Shown: piece by piece, positions 1 through 6,592 of the stretch | How positions within the stretch are numbered: the stretch's first letter is position 1 | How the letters are laid out: every line of letters starts with the position of its first letter | Virus record (IMG/VR): IMGVR_UViG_3300035034_000366 | Span: 1-41,373 of that record | Reading direction: 5' to 3' (one strand) | DNA: 41,373 nucleotides | Source of the DNA: a virus | Program-made: the position numbers and the translations under genes | Notes under the pieces: generated by a model | The model's input: the letters and a program-made list of their open reading frames with translations, nothing else | Databases searched by the model: none | Told to the model about the DNA's origin: nothing

Positions 1-76
1 CATGAAACACAGCCCCAATGAAATCATGCAGATGGAGCCGATGCCGATGCGGCTTCGCGCCACGCCGAAAAGCTAG

Positions 77-790
77 ATCACCCTAGGAGATCTGTTTGAC
101 ATCAAGCGCGGCCTTGCCACCGGTGACAACAGCTTCTTCATCATGGACCGTGGTCAGATCGAAGAGCGCGGCTTTCCGATGGAATGCTTCCAGCCTGTCC
201 TGCCCGGGTCTCGCTTCATTCCTCAAGACGAAATCATGGCAGACGCGGGCGGCTTGCCACTCTTGTCCAAGCAGTTGTTCCTACTCGACACACGGCTCCC
301 CGAAGATGAAATTGCAGTGCGCCACCCGGCGCTTCACGCGTATCTCGCGTCCGGAAAGACGGGTGAGACGCCCGTTGCGAGCCGCTATTTGTGCAAAAGG
401 CGTAAGCCTTGGTACTCGCAGGAAAACAGGCCCGCGGCTCCCATAATTTGCACCTACATGGGGCGTAACAGGACAGGCTGGAAGCCATTCCGGTTCATTT
501 TCAATCACTCAAATGCGACAGCGTGCAACACATTCTTGTTGCTGTACCCCAAACCGATTCTGACGCGCACAGCGCAGAAGAACCCCTTTGCCATTCGGCA
601 AGCATGGGAATTCTTGAACGAAATTGATGCCGCCGAACTACTCGGTCATGGCCGCGTTTACGGTGGAGGACTGCACAAACTGGAACCGAAAGAGCTTCGA
701 GGTTTTCCGGCGGAAGTCTTAGCGCGGCGGCTAGGCTTGGATCTTCCATATTCGGTCCTGCCAGACTTGTTTGGCCATCGAATAACGTAG
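77..790 (+). pseudogene. C-terminal piece of an N6-adenine DNA methyltransferase (target-recognition part)
   Basis: The frame reads ITLGDLFDIKRGLATGDNSF at its start and continues for about 238 codons to a stop at 788-790. This opening followed by a long specificity region is typical of the TaqI-like C-terminal domain of Eco57I/type IIG-style methyltransferases. The catalytic NPPY domain that should precede it is absent. A TAG at 74-76 lies in the same frame directly before ITLG, and the 24 codons upstream (from 2) do not resemble the family. The first usable start is the ATG at 143. Its neighbours are fragments of unrelated genes, so this is a truncated remnant or part of a chimeric contig end rather than a working gene. 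The family call is from recalled motif resemblance. Confidence 0.6.
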
Positions 791-881
791 CGGAAAATGC
801 AAATCCATTCAAACTACCATTCCCGACCTTTCCCAACGGCTCTGATACCCCGGAGGCGCTGTAAATGAGACAATCCGCTCC

Positions 882-1036
882 ATGCGGATGCTCCTCAATC
901 GCCTTTTCGGCCTCACGCGCACGCGCGGCTTTGACGCTGCGGGTGGTGGTCGGCGTTGGGAGGGCGCGCGGACGGTTGATGGGCTGAACACATCGATCCT
1001 TGCAGGAGCGACCACGGCAGCGCGGCGGGCCGAGTT
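882..1036 (+). pseudogene. N-terminal fragment of a lambda-family phage portal protein
   Basis: Translation from the ATG at 882 gives a basic N-terminus (MRMLLNRLFGL), then an arginine/glycine-rich stretch and LNTSILAGATTAARRAEF. This is the classic start of lambda gpB-type portals, where AEF is followed by an aromatic residue and a conserved NNPW-like motif. Here the match stops abruptly after AEF near 1036. The frame then runs on as unrelated residues to 1097. A GGAGG-like site sits at 855-860. The phage in this window has its own, different portal (DUF4055 type, 32776-34218), so this piece comes from another phage or prophage. The 790-880 stretch before it holds nothing I can identify. Confidence 0.6.
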
Positions 1037-1450
1037 CCTGCCGTGGTCGCGCAGAACTGGATCACCCAAGGCAACGCCCTGCGGCTGGATTGGCTGAGCA
1101 TTTGCCCACCCACTGGCACGGGCGTGAAGCTGCGTGGTGATGATTTATTCAACACACCACTCGACCAAGCGCAGATTGATTTCGAGAATGAAGGCGGAGA
1201 GACCTATATTTGCGGGAATCCGCCTTTCAAGGGAACCCGCAAGCAGGATACCCAAGAGAAGGACGACTTGGAGCGGGTGTTTGCCGGAATTACAAGCAAG
1301 TGGAAGAACGTCGACTACGTTGGCGCTTGGCGGATGAAGGCGGCTTTATACAACGATGCCTGCTACGCCCCCTTTTCCTTCGTGGCGACGAATAGCCTCT
1401 GCCAAGGGCAGCAAGTTCCGATCACTTGGGCGCTTATACTCGCGGGGAAA
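1037..1450 (+). pseudogene. Internal fragment of an MmeI/YeeA-like class I SAM-dependent DNA methyltransferase
   Basis: The open frame carries LRLDWLSICPP, then YICGNPPFKGT (the NPPF catalytic motif IV of N6-adenine methyltransferases), then NVDYVGAWRMKA and FVATNSLCQGQQVPI. This order is characteristic of large MmeI-like type II restriction-modification fusions (COG1002). The intact proteins are several times longer. Here the N-terminal SAM-binding part and everything after the motif-IV region are missing. The match ends at about 1440-1450, immediately before the stop codon of the leftward phage gene. A GTG at 1043 could open the frame but has no proper ribosome-binding site. Best read as a truncated piece at a chimeric join. 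Confidence 0.75.
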
Positions 1451-1452
1451 AT

Positions 1453-3822
1453 TTATTCGTAAAGATCGGCGGGAAGTTTGTCAGGTTGCGCGAGAATGAA
1501 CGCACGACCGCCGAACTTGTAATCGCGCAGCAACGCACCGCTCCCGATCTCTTGCAAGTCGCCTGTGTCGATCAATGATTGCACCGCTCGCTTTAGCGCG
1601 TCGGTTGCACCGCGTTTGTCCGCTGTGAATAGCGACATGGACGCGGTCTTTCGCTGTATGTACGCGTAAGGGATAACTTTGTCGTGGTGCATCTTCGGAT
1701 TGGTCTTGTAACCTTTGACGGCATGAATGGGGCGCGTCGTGTAGTCTACCGCGTAGCGCAGAACAGTCCGTTGCTGTTTGTTTTCTTCTGCATTCTTGCC
1801 GATCTCGCCGCGCTGTAGTCGTCCAGTGATGGTCAGAATGTCGGCCAAGACCACATTATAGGCCCATTGCGCGCACTCTAGGTCGATCTCAGGGAAGTAG
1901 GGGTTTTTGCCCACAGCCACCTGTCCGGCCAGCTTTAGGGTCTTGACATGGGCGCGGTTCCAAAGGTCGCGAGTTGCTTCGTCTTCAATACTGTTGATAA
2001 GGTTTGTGGTAAGCTGTTCGACCTTGCGGAGAAAGTCTTTAGCTTCGTCTGTGTAGCCGATGTCGATTGTTTCGCCCTTGGCTTGCATATTTAAACTGTT
2101 GCTGGCGAGGTCAGCTAGGCGGGTTATCAATCCGACGTCTGGTTCGACGTTTAGGTGGTTTTCGTTCAAATCAGGGCGCGGGCCGGTGTACTCGATAAAA
2201 ATGAAGCGCGGTAACAGCCCGTCAAGGATTAGTTTGTCGTCGATAGCGCTGTAGAACGTGCTAGGCGTACTTTCTCCGAGAATTGTCACGGCGGGGCTAT
2301 GAACTAGCGCCGTGTTGTTCTCTTTCTGCGCGTAGTTAGTGCCGGACAGATTATCGTGCTTGCCTGACTTGTTGTACAGGTCGAGTAGTACCTTTTTCAG
2401 CATGATCTCGCTGCTACTGGCGCGGGGATTGGCGAGCTGTTGCATCTTCAGACCGAACTCGCCGACCACCGAGACAAAACAACGATGGTTCGGATCCGCG
2501 AGGGTCCTCAGCAATGCCTGTCCAGACGCGAACTCGGACGGACCGACAAAGCAGCTCGCAGCCGGTACGCTGGCACTGTTCGGCATCGCCACAGCCAAGG
2601 TATTGATTAGCTTGGAGATTCCCCGGTTGATCGCTTCTTTCCCGGTGCCGGTCGGAGCCAGCAGCAGAATATACAGATTCAGGCCGGTGCCGCTCACATT
2701 GTAGGGACGGCCACAGATACCGGCCATGAGGCCCATGGCGGCGGCAATGGCGATCTGCTTTACCGGGCGCGGTGACGAGTGAAAAATGTACCGGGTCAGG
2801 TCGCCCATAAGCCCCGGTGCCGGGTCGTAATCGGGGTTCAGCTTCCAGAGTGCTTCCAGTTCAGTCATGGCCTTCGCTTGGCGTTCTTCAGGCGACCCGC
2901 CGCCGCTTATGCCCTTGGGCGCGGGCAGCGACCCGGACGCCTCAGCGTCGGCGATCGCATCCTGTAAGCCCATGATGTCGACAGGCGGTAGCTGCCGGTC
3001 GAAGCTGCGGTGTATGAGCCGCGTCACATAGTCAGGCCGGTGCGCCTTCGGACGCTGGCCGAGTGGCGAGGCGTGGAAGATGCGCGTTATTTGATTGATA
3101 TTCTGTGTATAGAACGCTACTATGTCAATAAATGCGAGGTCCGCTTCCGACTGTGAGGCGTACAGCCCTTGCCAATTCCCGTTTAATAGCTCTTGAAACT
3201 TCGGCCCGTTGGTCGCGGCCAAGGCCCGGTTGATAACCGTCTGGTCGTCTTCGGTCTGCGGCTGGCTGGCGGTCGTGTAATCGGTGCCCCCACCTGCGCT
3301 TATATTCATCATAGACCACAGTTTATTTGCTAGGTCTTGGCGCTCTCCGATCTCGGTCGTGTGTCCGAATACGCAACCAGTCATGGTCATGTAGCGTTCG
3401 GAGTCATAGATTTCGATGTCGCCGCGCTTCTGCCCCTGCGGGATTTGCGCCTTAATGATGACGTGCAGGCCGTTACCGGATGGGCTTTTCTCGCTGTAGC
3501 TGCCGAACTTCGTGTAGATGTCAAGCTGACGTTCAGCGGCTCTAGGGTCGCTAGTCTGGTCTAGGTCGACAAAGGTGTACGGGTCGCGCTTAGTCAGCAC
3601 AAAACCGATACCGGAATAGCCGGAGCCTTCCATCGTTGCTGCCCACACTGCGTTGTCGAAGGTGGTCCAATGGTCCTGATTGGTGACGGACGCCGGGTAG
3701 CCAGTCATCGGATTGTACGGCACCTTTGTCGGCTTCTTGCCGCCCCGGTCTTCGTAGCGCCAGCAAATCCACTGCCGGTACGCCCGCATTTCTGCCGGGA
3801 TATTGTTGTAGTTTACTTCCAC
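1453..3822 (-). CDS. NrS-1-like primase-polymerase fused to a DUF3987-like helicase/ATPase
   Basis: A 789-residue replication protein. Residues 1-160 form an archaeo-eukaryotic primase-type (PrimPol) domain: the acidic pair D86-x-D88 in FVDLDQ, the SxGxGxH motif SEKSPSGNGLHV with H120, and a later IEIYDSERYMTMTG. The opening (QWICWRYEDRGGK, KVPYNP, HWTTFDNA) follows the pattern of the NrS-1 phage polymerase. Residues 210-280 look like a PriCT-style linker (FHASPLGQRPKAHRPDYV). Residues 320-789 carry a P-loop (APTGTGKE, 389-396) in a DUF3987-like ATPase. It probably primes DNA synthesis, and may also extend and unwind. The start is the GTG at 3822, preceded by GGAAGG and overlapping the stop of the upstream small gene by 10 bases. 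Family assignment is firm; helicase activity is inferred. Confidence 0.85.
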   Translation of the reverse strand: MEVNYNNIPAEMRAYRQWICWRYEDRGGKKPTKVPYNPMTGYPASVTNQDHWTTFDNAVWAATMEGSGYSGIGFVLTKRDPYTFVDLDQTSDPRAAERQLDIYTKFGSYSEKSPSGNGLHVIIKAQIPQGQKRGDIEIYDSERYMTMTGCVFGHTTEIGERQDLANKLWSMMNISAGGGTDYTTASQPQTEDDQTVINRALAATNGPKFQELLNGNWQGLYASQSEADLAFIDIVAFYTQNINQITRIFHASPLGQRPKAHRPDYVTRLIHRSFDRQLPPVDIMGLQDAIADAEASGSLPAPKGISGGGSPEERQAKAMTELEALWKLNPDYDPAPGLMGDLTRYIFHSSPRPVKQIAIAAAMGLMAGICGRPYNVSGTGLNLYILLLAPTGTGKEAINRGISKLINTLAVAMPNSASVPAASCFVGPSEFASGQALLRTLADPNHRCFVSVVGEFGLKMQQLANPRASSSEIMLKKVLLDLYNKSGKHDNLSGTNYAQKENNTALVHSPAVTILGESTPSTFYSAIDDKLILDGLLPRFIFIEYTGPRPDLNENHLNVEPDVGLITRLADLASNSLNMQAKGETIDIGYTDEAKDFLRKVEQLTTNLINSIEDEATRDLWNRAHVKTLKLAGQVAVGKNPYFPEIDLECAQWAYNVVLADILTITGRLQRGEIGKNAEENKQQRTVLRYAVDYTTRPIHAVKGYKTNPKMHHDKVIPYAYIQRKTASMSLFTADKRGATDALKRAVQSLIDTGDLQEIGSGALLRDYKFGGRAFILAQPDKLPADLYE

Positions 3823-4007
3823 GTCACGCCTTCCGAGTCAGCTAGTTTACGAAGTGCCAGGCGTACGACCTTGGCCCATGACATGCGCTCACCCAAGCGA
3901 GATTCGAGTGAATGTTTGAGCGCTATCAAGCAGCGGTTGTCTTCGTGTGTTAGCGTGACCGGAAGGCGGCTATGTATGGTGTTTTTCGACTCTTTGGCGG
4001 TTGCCAT
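3813..4007 (-). CDS. Small ribbon-helix-helix-like protein, possible regulator
   Basis: A 64-residue basic protein. A short beta-like stretch (HSRLPVTLTHEDNRCL) is followed by two predicted helices (ALKHSLESRLG, SWAKVVRLALRKLA), the layout of MetJ/Arc-type ribbon-helix-helix DNA-binding proteins. The ATG at 4007 has AGGGAAG a few bases upstream. Its stop overlaps the start of the primase-polymerase, so the two are translationally coupled. It lies beside a divergent control region (4008-4176) containing 10-bp direct repeats two helical turns apart, which would suit an autoregulating dimer or tetramer. The regulator role is inferred from fold and position only; it could equally be a primase accessory protein. 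Confidence 0.6.
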   Translation of the reverse strand: MATAKESKNTIHSRLPVTLTHEDNRCLIALKHSLESRLGERMSWAKVVRLALRKLADSEGVTWK

Positions 4008-4092
4008 GGCACGCTTCCCTACGTGTTATATTGTACGCGTATTTCGCGTCCCCTGTGTGGGCATAAATGGCACATAAGAATTTTATAGTCAA

Positions 4093-4123
4093 TGTATAAA
4101 AATACTGTTGACCTGTATAAAAA
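4093..4123. repeat. Direct repeats TGTATAAAAA, 21 bp apart
   Basis: TGTATAAAAA occurs at 4093-4102 and again at 4114-4123. The centre-to-centre distance is 21 bp, two turns of B-DNA, so both copies present the same helix face. The second copy fills the spacer of the candidate rightward promoter. This suits an operator for a dimeric regulator, perhaps the adjacent 64-residue protein. Confidence 0.5.
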
Positions 4124-4135
4124 AGGCGTTATGGT
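4108..4135 (+). promoter_or_regulatory. Candidate sigma70 promoter for the rightward DNA-metabolism genes
   Basis: TTGACC at 4108-4113 (5 of 6 to the -35 consensus) and TATGGT at 4130-4135 (4 of 6 to the -10) are separated by 16 bp. Transcription would begin near 4142, about 35 bases before the first gene at 4177, which has AGGGAG in front of its ATG. The intergenic stretch 4008-4176 holds no other open frame. A -10-like TACAAT on the other strand (4030-4035) lacks a good -35. Confidence 0.45.
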
Positions 4136-4176
4136 CGCAGAAATAGACGGACAAAGCGCCACAGGGAGATAAACAG

Positions 4177-4620
4177 ATGAACGACACGGTACAACCAACC
4201 GAAGAAGAACGCGACAAAGCTATCATGCTGTGGAACGCAGTAAAGACGCAGCTAACCACACTAAAAGAGCGCGAAGCGCTTTTACGCAAACAAGTTGTGA
4301 GTATGTGCTTCCAGTCGGCCAAGACAGGCACCAATCGTGTACCGTTGGGGCAGGGCTACGCGCTCAAAGCTGTTATTAAATACAATTATAAAGTGACTAA
4401 AAACGAGGCTGTTACGCCTCCCGACTACTCACATATTCCCGACGTATTGGCTAAACTGCCTGAACACTGCCGCGCAGAGATCATCCGGTGGTCGCCGTCG
4501 CTTAACGAGGCGCTGTATAAGAAGATGACCGCTGACGAGCAAAAGATCGTCAACGAGGTGCTTCTTATCACTGACGGTTCCAGCACGCTGGACCTCGAAC
4601 CGCCGAAACAAAAAGCATAA
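4177..4620 (+). CDS. Conserved phage hypothetical protein (possibly DUF7173-like)
   Basis: A 147-residue acidic, helical protein. The N-terminal third is a likely coiled coil (AIMLWNAVKTQLTTLKEREA, LLRKQVV). A small beta section follows with GTNRVPLGQGYALKAVIKYNY, then a helical C-terminus. The pattern of a helix followed by GT(N)xxxLGxGYxLK recurs in small replication-region proteins of many lytic phages. I recall these as a DUF family but cannot verify it. It is the first gene of the rightward operon, with AGGGAG before its ATG and a promoter about 40 bases upstream, so it is probably made early. Function is unknown. Confidence 0.6.
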   Translation: MNDTVQPTEEERDKAIMLWNAVKTQLTTLKEREALLRKQVVSMCFQSAKTGTNRVPLGQGYALKAVIKYNYKVTKNEAVTPPDYSHIPDVLAKLPEHCRAEIIRWSPSLNEALYKKMTADEQKIVNEVLLITDGSSTLDLEPPKQKA

Positions 4621-4626
4621 GAATAT

Positions 4627-4704
4627 CGCGGGGCTTAAAGGAAGAACACGCCAAACCTCAAATCCTTGGCGTGCCATGCTGGTTCGATTCCGGCCCCCGC
4701 GACC
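4627..4704 (+). ncRNA. tRNA-like element (D-arm-less or degenerate tRNA)
   Basis: The ends pair perfectly: CGCGGGG (4627-4633) with CCCCGCG (4695-4701). A T-arm lies immediately inside: GCTGG-TTCGATT-CCGGC (4678-4694), a 5-bp stem with a canonical TTCGATT loop. The unpaired A at 4702 followed by CC fits a discriminator base plus the first two Cs of an unfinished CCA end. The middle holds an 8-bp hairpin CACGCCAA/TTGGCGTG (4647-4673) with an 11-base loop containing CTCAAAT, which reads like an anticodon loop for Leu (CAA). No D-stem can be formed from 4636-4646, and the central stem-loop is not the usual 5+7. It could be a decayed phage tRNA-Leu, an unusual tRNA, or a tRNA mimic in the mRNA. 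Confidence 0.5.
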
Positions 4705-4730
4705 GCCTAACCAACACAGGAGAGCGAACC

Positions 4731-4901
4731 ATGAACGGTAAGAAAGCAAAACGCTTACGGCGTGCTGCGGAGCAGGATACGATTGGCGCACCGTCAGTCC
4801 GCTACTTGCAGAACAAAAAGTCCAGTCAGACTATCCTGCACCCGGACTGCACCCGTCGCGTCTACAAAGACTACAAACAGGGGAAACGCCATGTCTCTTA
4901 A
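4731..4901 (+). CDS. Small basic conserved phage protein
   Basis: A 56-residue very basic protein (MNGKKAKRLRRAAEQ at the start, RRVYKDYKQGKRHVS at the end). Proteins with a GKxAKRLRRAA opening and an HPDCTRRVYKxxK-like end are common in lytic phage early regions, with no assigned role. The ATG at 4731 is preceded by CAGGAG with good spacing. The frame stays open upstream to 4671, but that would run through the tRNA-like element and lacks a binding site. The stop overlaps the next gene by 11 bases. A nucleic-acid-binding role would suit the charge but is only inference. Confidence 0.6.
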   Translation: MNGKKAKRLRRAAEQDTIGAPSVRYLQNKKSSQTILHPDCTRRVYKDYKQGKRHVS

Positions 4902-5112
4902 CAGGCTAAAGATTATAGGTGACGAGATCCACTACAATGGGGAAGCCGTCGCCACCGTCACCGCAAAGACTAGCTCTAACCGCGACAACTTCGAGAACGC
5001 CCTGATTGCGGTTCACGAACAGGGCTGTGATTCTACTTACAAAGAAGGCTACGCGGCCGGTAAATCTGACGGCTATTCGTCAGGCTACGACGACGGTAAG
5101 GACTCAGCATAG
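4891..5112 (+). CDS. Small hypothetical phage protein with a YxxGYxxG tail
   Basis: A 73-residue acidic protein starting at the ATG at 4891, with AGGGGAAA just upstream inside the previous gene. The N-terminal half looks like a short beta sheet (LKIIGDEIHYNGEAVATVTA). The C-terminal part is a helix followed by the periodic stretch YKEGYAAGKSDGYSSGYDDG, whose regular Tyr/Gly spacing suggests a small helical hairpin or a partner-binding tail. Such YxxGxxxGxxxGYxxG tails are frequent in small phage proteins. Function is unknown. It ends 1 base before the next gene. Confidence 0.6.
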   Translation: MSLNRLKIIGDEIHYNGEAVATVTAKTSSNRDNFENALIAVHEQGCDSTYKEGYAAGKSDGYSSGYDDGKDSA

Positions 5113-5113
5113 T

Positions 5114-5788
5114 ATGGCCCTCACCTTCGCCCCCGCCAAGTCGTTCTCGCAGCAGTTCGGCGTCAAAGCCATGATCTTCGGGCCTCCGGGGACCGGCAAA
5201 ACACCGATCTGCAACACAGCTCCGCGCCCTATTCTTTGCGCGTCGGAACCCGGCCTACTGTCTATGCGCGGCAGCGACGTAATGACTTGCGAAGCCTACA
5301 CTGCGGCGGACATCGCCGAGTTCTATCGCTGGCTTGCGTCCTCGCAGGAAGCCAAGCAGTTTGATACGGTCTGCGTCGATAGCATATCGCAGCAAGCCGA
5401 GATCATTCTACAGGACGAAATGCCCCGCCACAAAGACCCGCGCAAAGCCTACGGCGAGCTGTCTAAAACCATGATGAAGTACTTGGGCGACCTGTACTAC
5501 ACGCGCAACAAGCACACGTATTTAATCTGCAAACAGACCAGCAGACAAGAAAACGGTATCGATAAGCGGATGCCCTATTTTCCGGGTCAAGACCTAACTG
5601 TTAAGGTGCCTCACCTTTTCGACGAAATACTGCACCTCGACACGCACAACGTACCGCAGGTCGGGGCAGTAAAAGCATTCCGCTGCCACGGTGACTACGC
5701 CACCTTGGCGCGGGATAGAAGTGGTCGGTTAGCTGAATTTGAGCAGCCCGACCTAACCGTATTGTTTAACAAAATCACCCAAGGATAG
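5114..5788 (+). CDS. Sak4-like RecA-fold ATPase (AAA_24 family), recombination
   Basis: A 224-residue P-loop ATPase. The Walker A motif GPPGTGKT is at residues 23-30 and the Walker B TVCVD at 85-89. The overall pattern is that of phage AAA_24/Sak4 proteins, which share the RecA core and anneal or pair single strands together with an SSB. It is immediately followed by a DUF669 gene, the usual Sak4 partner, supporting a joint role in recombination-dependent replication. The start chosen is the ATG at 5114, two bases after the preceding stop, where the family-like sequence begins. The frame is open from 5006, but that part overlaps the preceding gene and is not family-like. Confidence 0.8.
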   Translation: MALTFAPAKSFSQQFGVKAMIFGPPGTGKTPICNTAPRPILCASEPGLLSMRGSDVMTCEAYTAADIAEFYRWLASSQEAKQFDTVCVDSISQQAEIILQDEMPRHKDPRKAYGELSKTMMKYLGDLYYTRNKHTYLICKQTSRQENGIDKRMPYFPGQDLTVKVPHLFDEILHLDTHNVPQVGAVKAFRCHGDYATLARDRSGRLAEFEQPDLTVLFNKITQG

Positions 5789-5795
5789 CAGCATC

Positions 5796-6554
5796 ATGTC
5801 ACAAACAATGGACTATACTTTTGACGCCAACCAACACGAACCGGACGTAGGTTTCGACCCCGTCCCGGCTGGCGAATACCCCGTCGCAATCGACACCACC
5901 GAAGTCAAGGAACTCCGCGACGGCAAAGGCCACGCATTCGCTGTAGGCTTACTCATCACCAGCGGAGAGTTTCAAGGACGCCGCATCTTCATCCAGTACA
6001 ACCTGTGGCATAATGACTCGCCCGAAGCCGTTCGTATTTCTCACGCTCAGCTCTCCGCGCTCTGTCATGTCATCGGCATCTTCCAAATCGACTTCCGCTC
6101 TGGCGGGCAGAACATCAAAGGTGCGCAGCTTCGCGTCACCGTGAGCAACGACGGCACGCGTAACAACGTGAAGTCCGTCAGCGATGTGAACGGCAATAAG
6201 CCGAGCCGTTCCGGTTCTGGTGCTGCTCCGGCCACCACGGCCCCTGTCGCTACCGCTACCCCACAGGGCGGCGGTTGGGGTCAGGCTCCGGCGCAGCAAC
6301 CAGCCCCGGCGCAGCAGTACCAGCAAGCACCCGCTGCGCCGCAACAGCCTGTCCAGCCGCAACAACCACAGCAGCCCGCTCCGCAGCAGGGTTTCGCTGG
6401 TGGTCAGGCGACTGCCCCGGCTCAGCAGCAACAGGCACCGCAGCAGGCACCTTGGGGCCAGCAGCAACCGGCAGCTCAGCCAGCTCAGCCAGCTCAGCAG
6501 GCGCAGGCTCCGGCCCCCGGCGCTACCCCACCTTGGGGCGGTCAGCAGGGCTAA
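5796..6554 (+). CDS. DUF669 protein, putative single-strand DNA-binding partner, with Pro/Gln/Ala tail
   Basis: A 252-residue protein. Residues 1-140 match the DUF669 pattern: FDPVPAGEYPVAI at the front, RRIFIQYNLWHND in the middle and NVKSVSDV at the end. This is a compact beta domain found beside Sak4 or Erf in many phages and thought to act like SSB. Residues 145-252 are low complexity, mainly Ala, Pro, Gln and Gly, ending in PPWGGQQG. SSB proteins often carry such a flexible tail, though the acidic tip of bacterial SSB is missing. Translation probably starts at the ATG at 5796, with AAGGA upstream. The several long frames over the tail region in other frames reflect its biased codon use. 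Confidence 0.75.
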   Translation: MSQTMDYTFDANQHEPDVGFDPVPAGEYPVAIDTTEVKELRDGKGHAFAVGLLITSGEFQGRRIFIQYNLWHNDSPEAVRISHAQLSALCHVIGIFQIDFRSGGQNIKGAQLRVTVSNDGTRNNVKSVSDVNGNKPSRSGSGAAPATTAPVATATPQGGGWGQAPAQQPAPAQQYQQAPAAPQQPVQPQQPQQPAPQQGFAGGQATAPAQQQQAPQQAPWGQQQPAAQPAQPAQQAQAPAPGATPPWGGQQG

Positions 6555-6560
6555 GGCAGC

Positions 6561-6580
6561 GGGAGGGCTTCGGCCCTCCC
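6561..6580 (+). terminator. Strong UUCG hairpin after the DUF669 gene
   Basis: GGGAGGGC-TTCG-GCCCTCCC forms an uninterrupted 8-bp GC-rich stem closed by a UUCG tetraloop, starting 7 bases after the DUF669 stop and ending 12 bases before the next ATG (6593). There is no T run, so it is not a standard intrinsic terminator. It could slow polymerase, protect the upstream mRNA end, or reduce access to the next start, which lacks a clear ribosome-binding site. Confidence 0.4.
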
Positions 6581-6592
6581 CTACCGCCGCTT

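Noticed and set aside
5949-6467. Long minus-strand frame (172 codons) opposite the DUF669 gene
   Set aside because: It is Leu/Arg-rich mirror translation of the Gln/Pro/Ala-coding tail and has no binding site or neighbours on that strand.
6220-6592. Other plus-strand frames over the DUF669 tail, including the upstream extension of the nuclease frame from 6275
   Set aside because: Composition is Ser/Arg or Ala/Gly shadow of the tail; homology to LigA-related proteins begins at the ATG at 6593.
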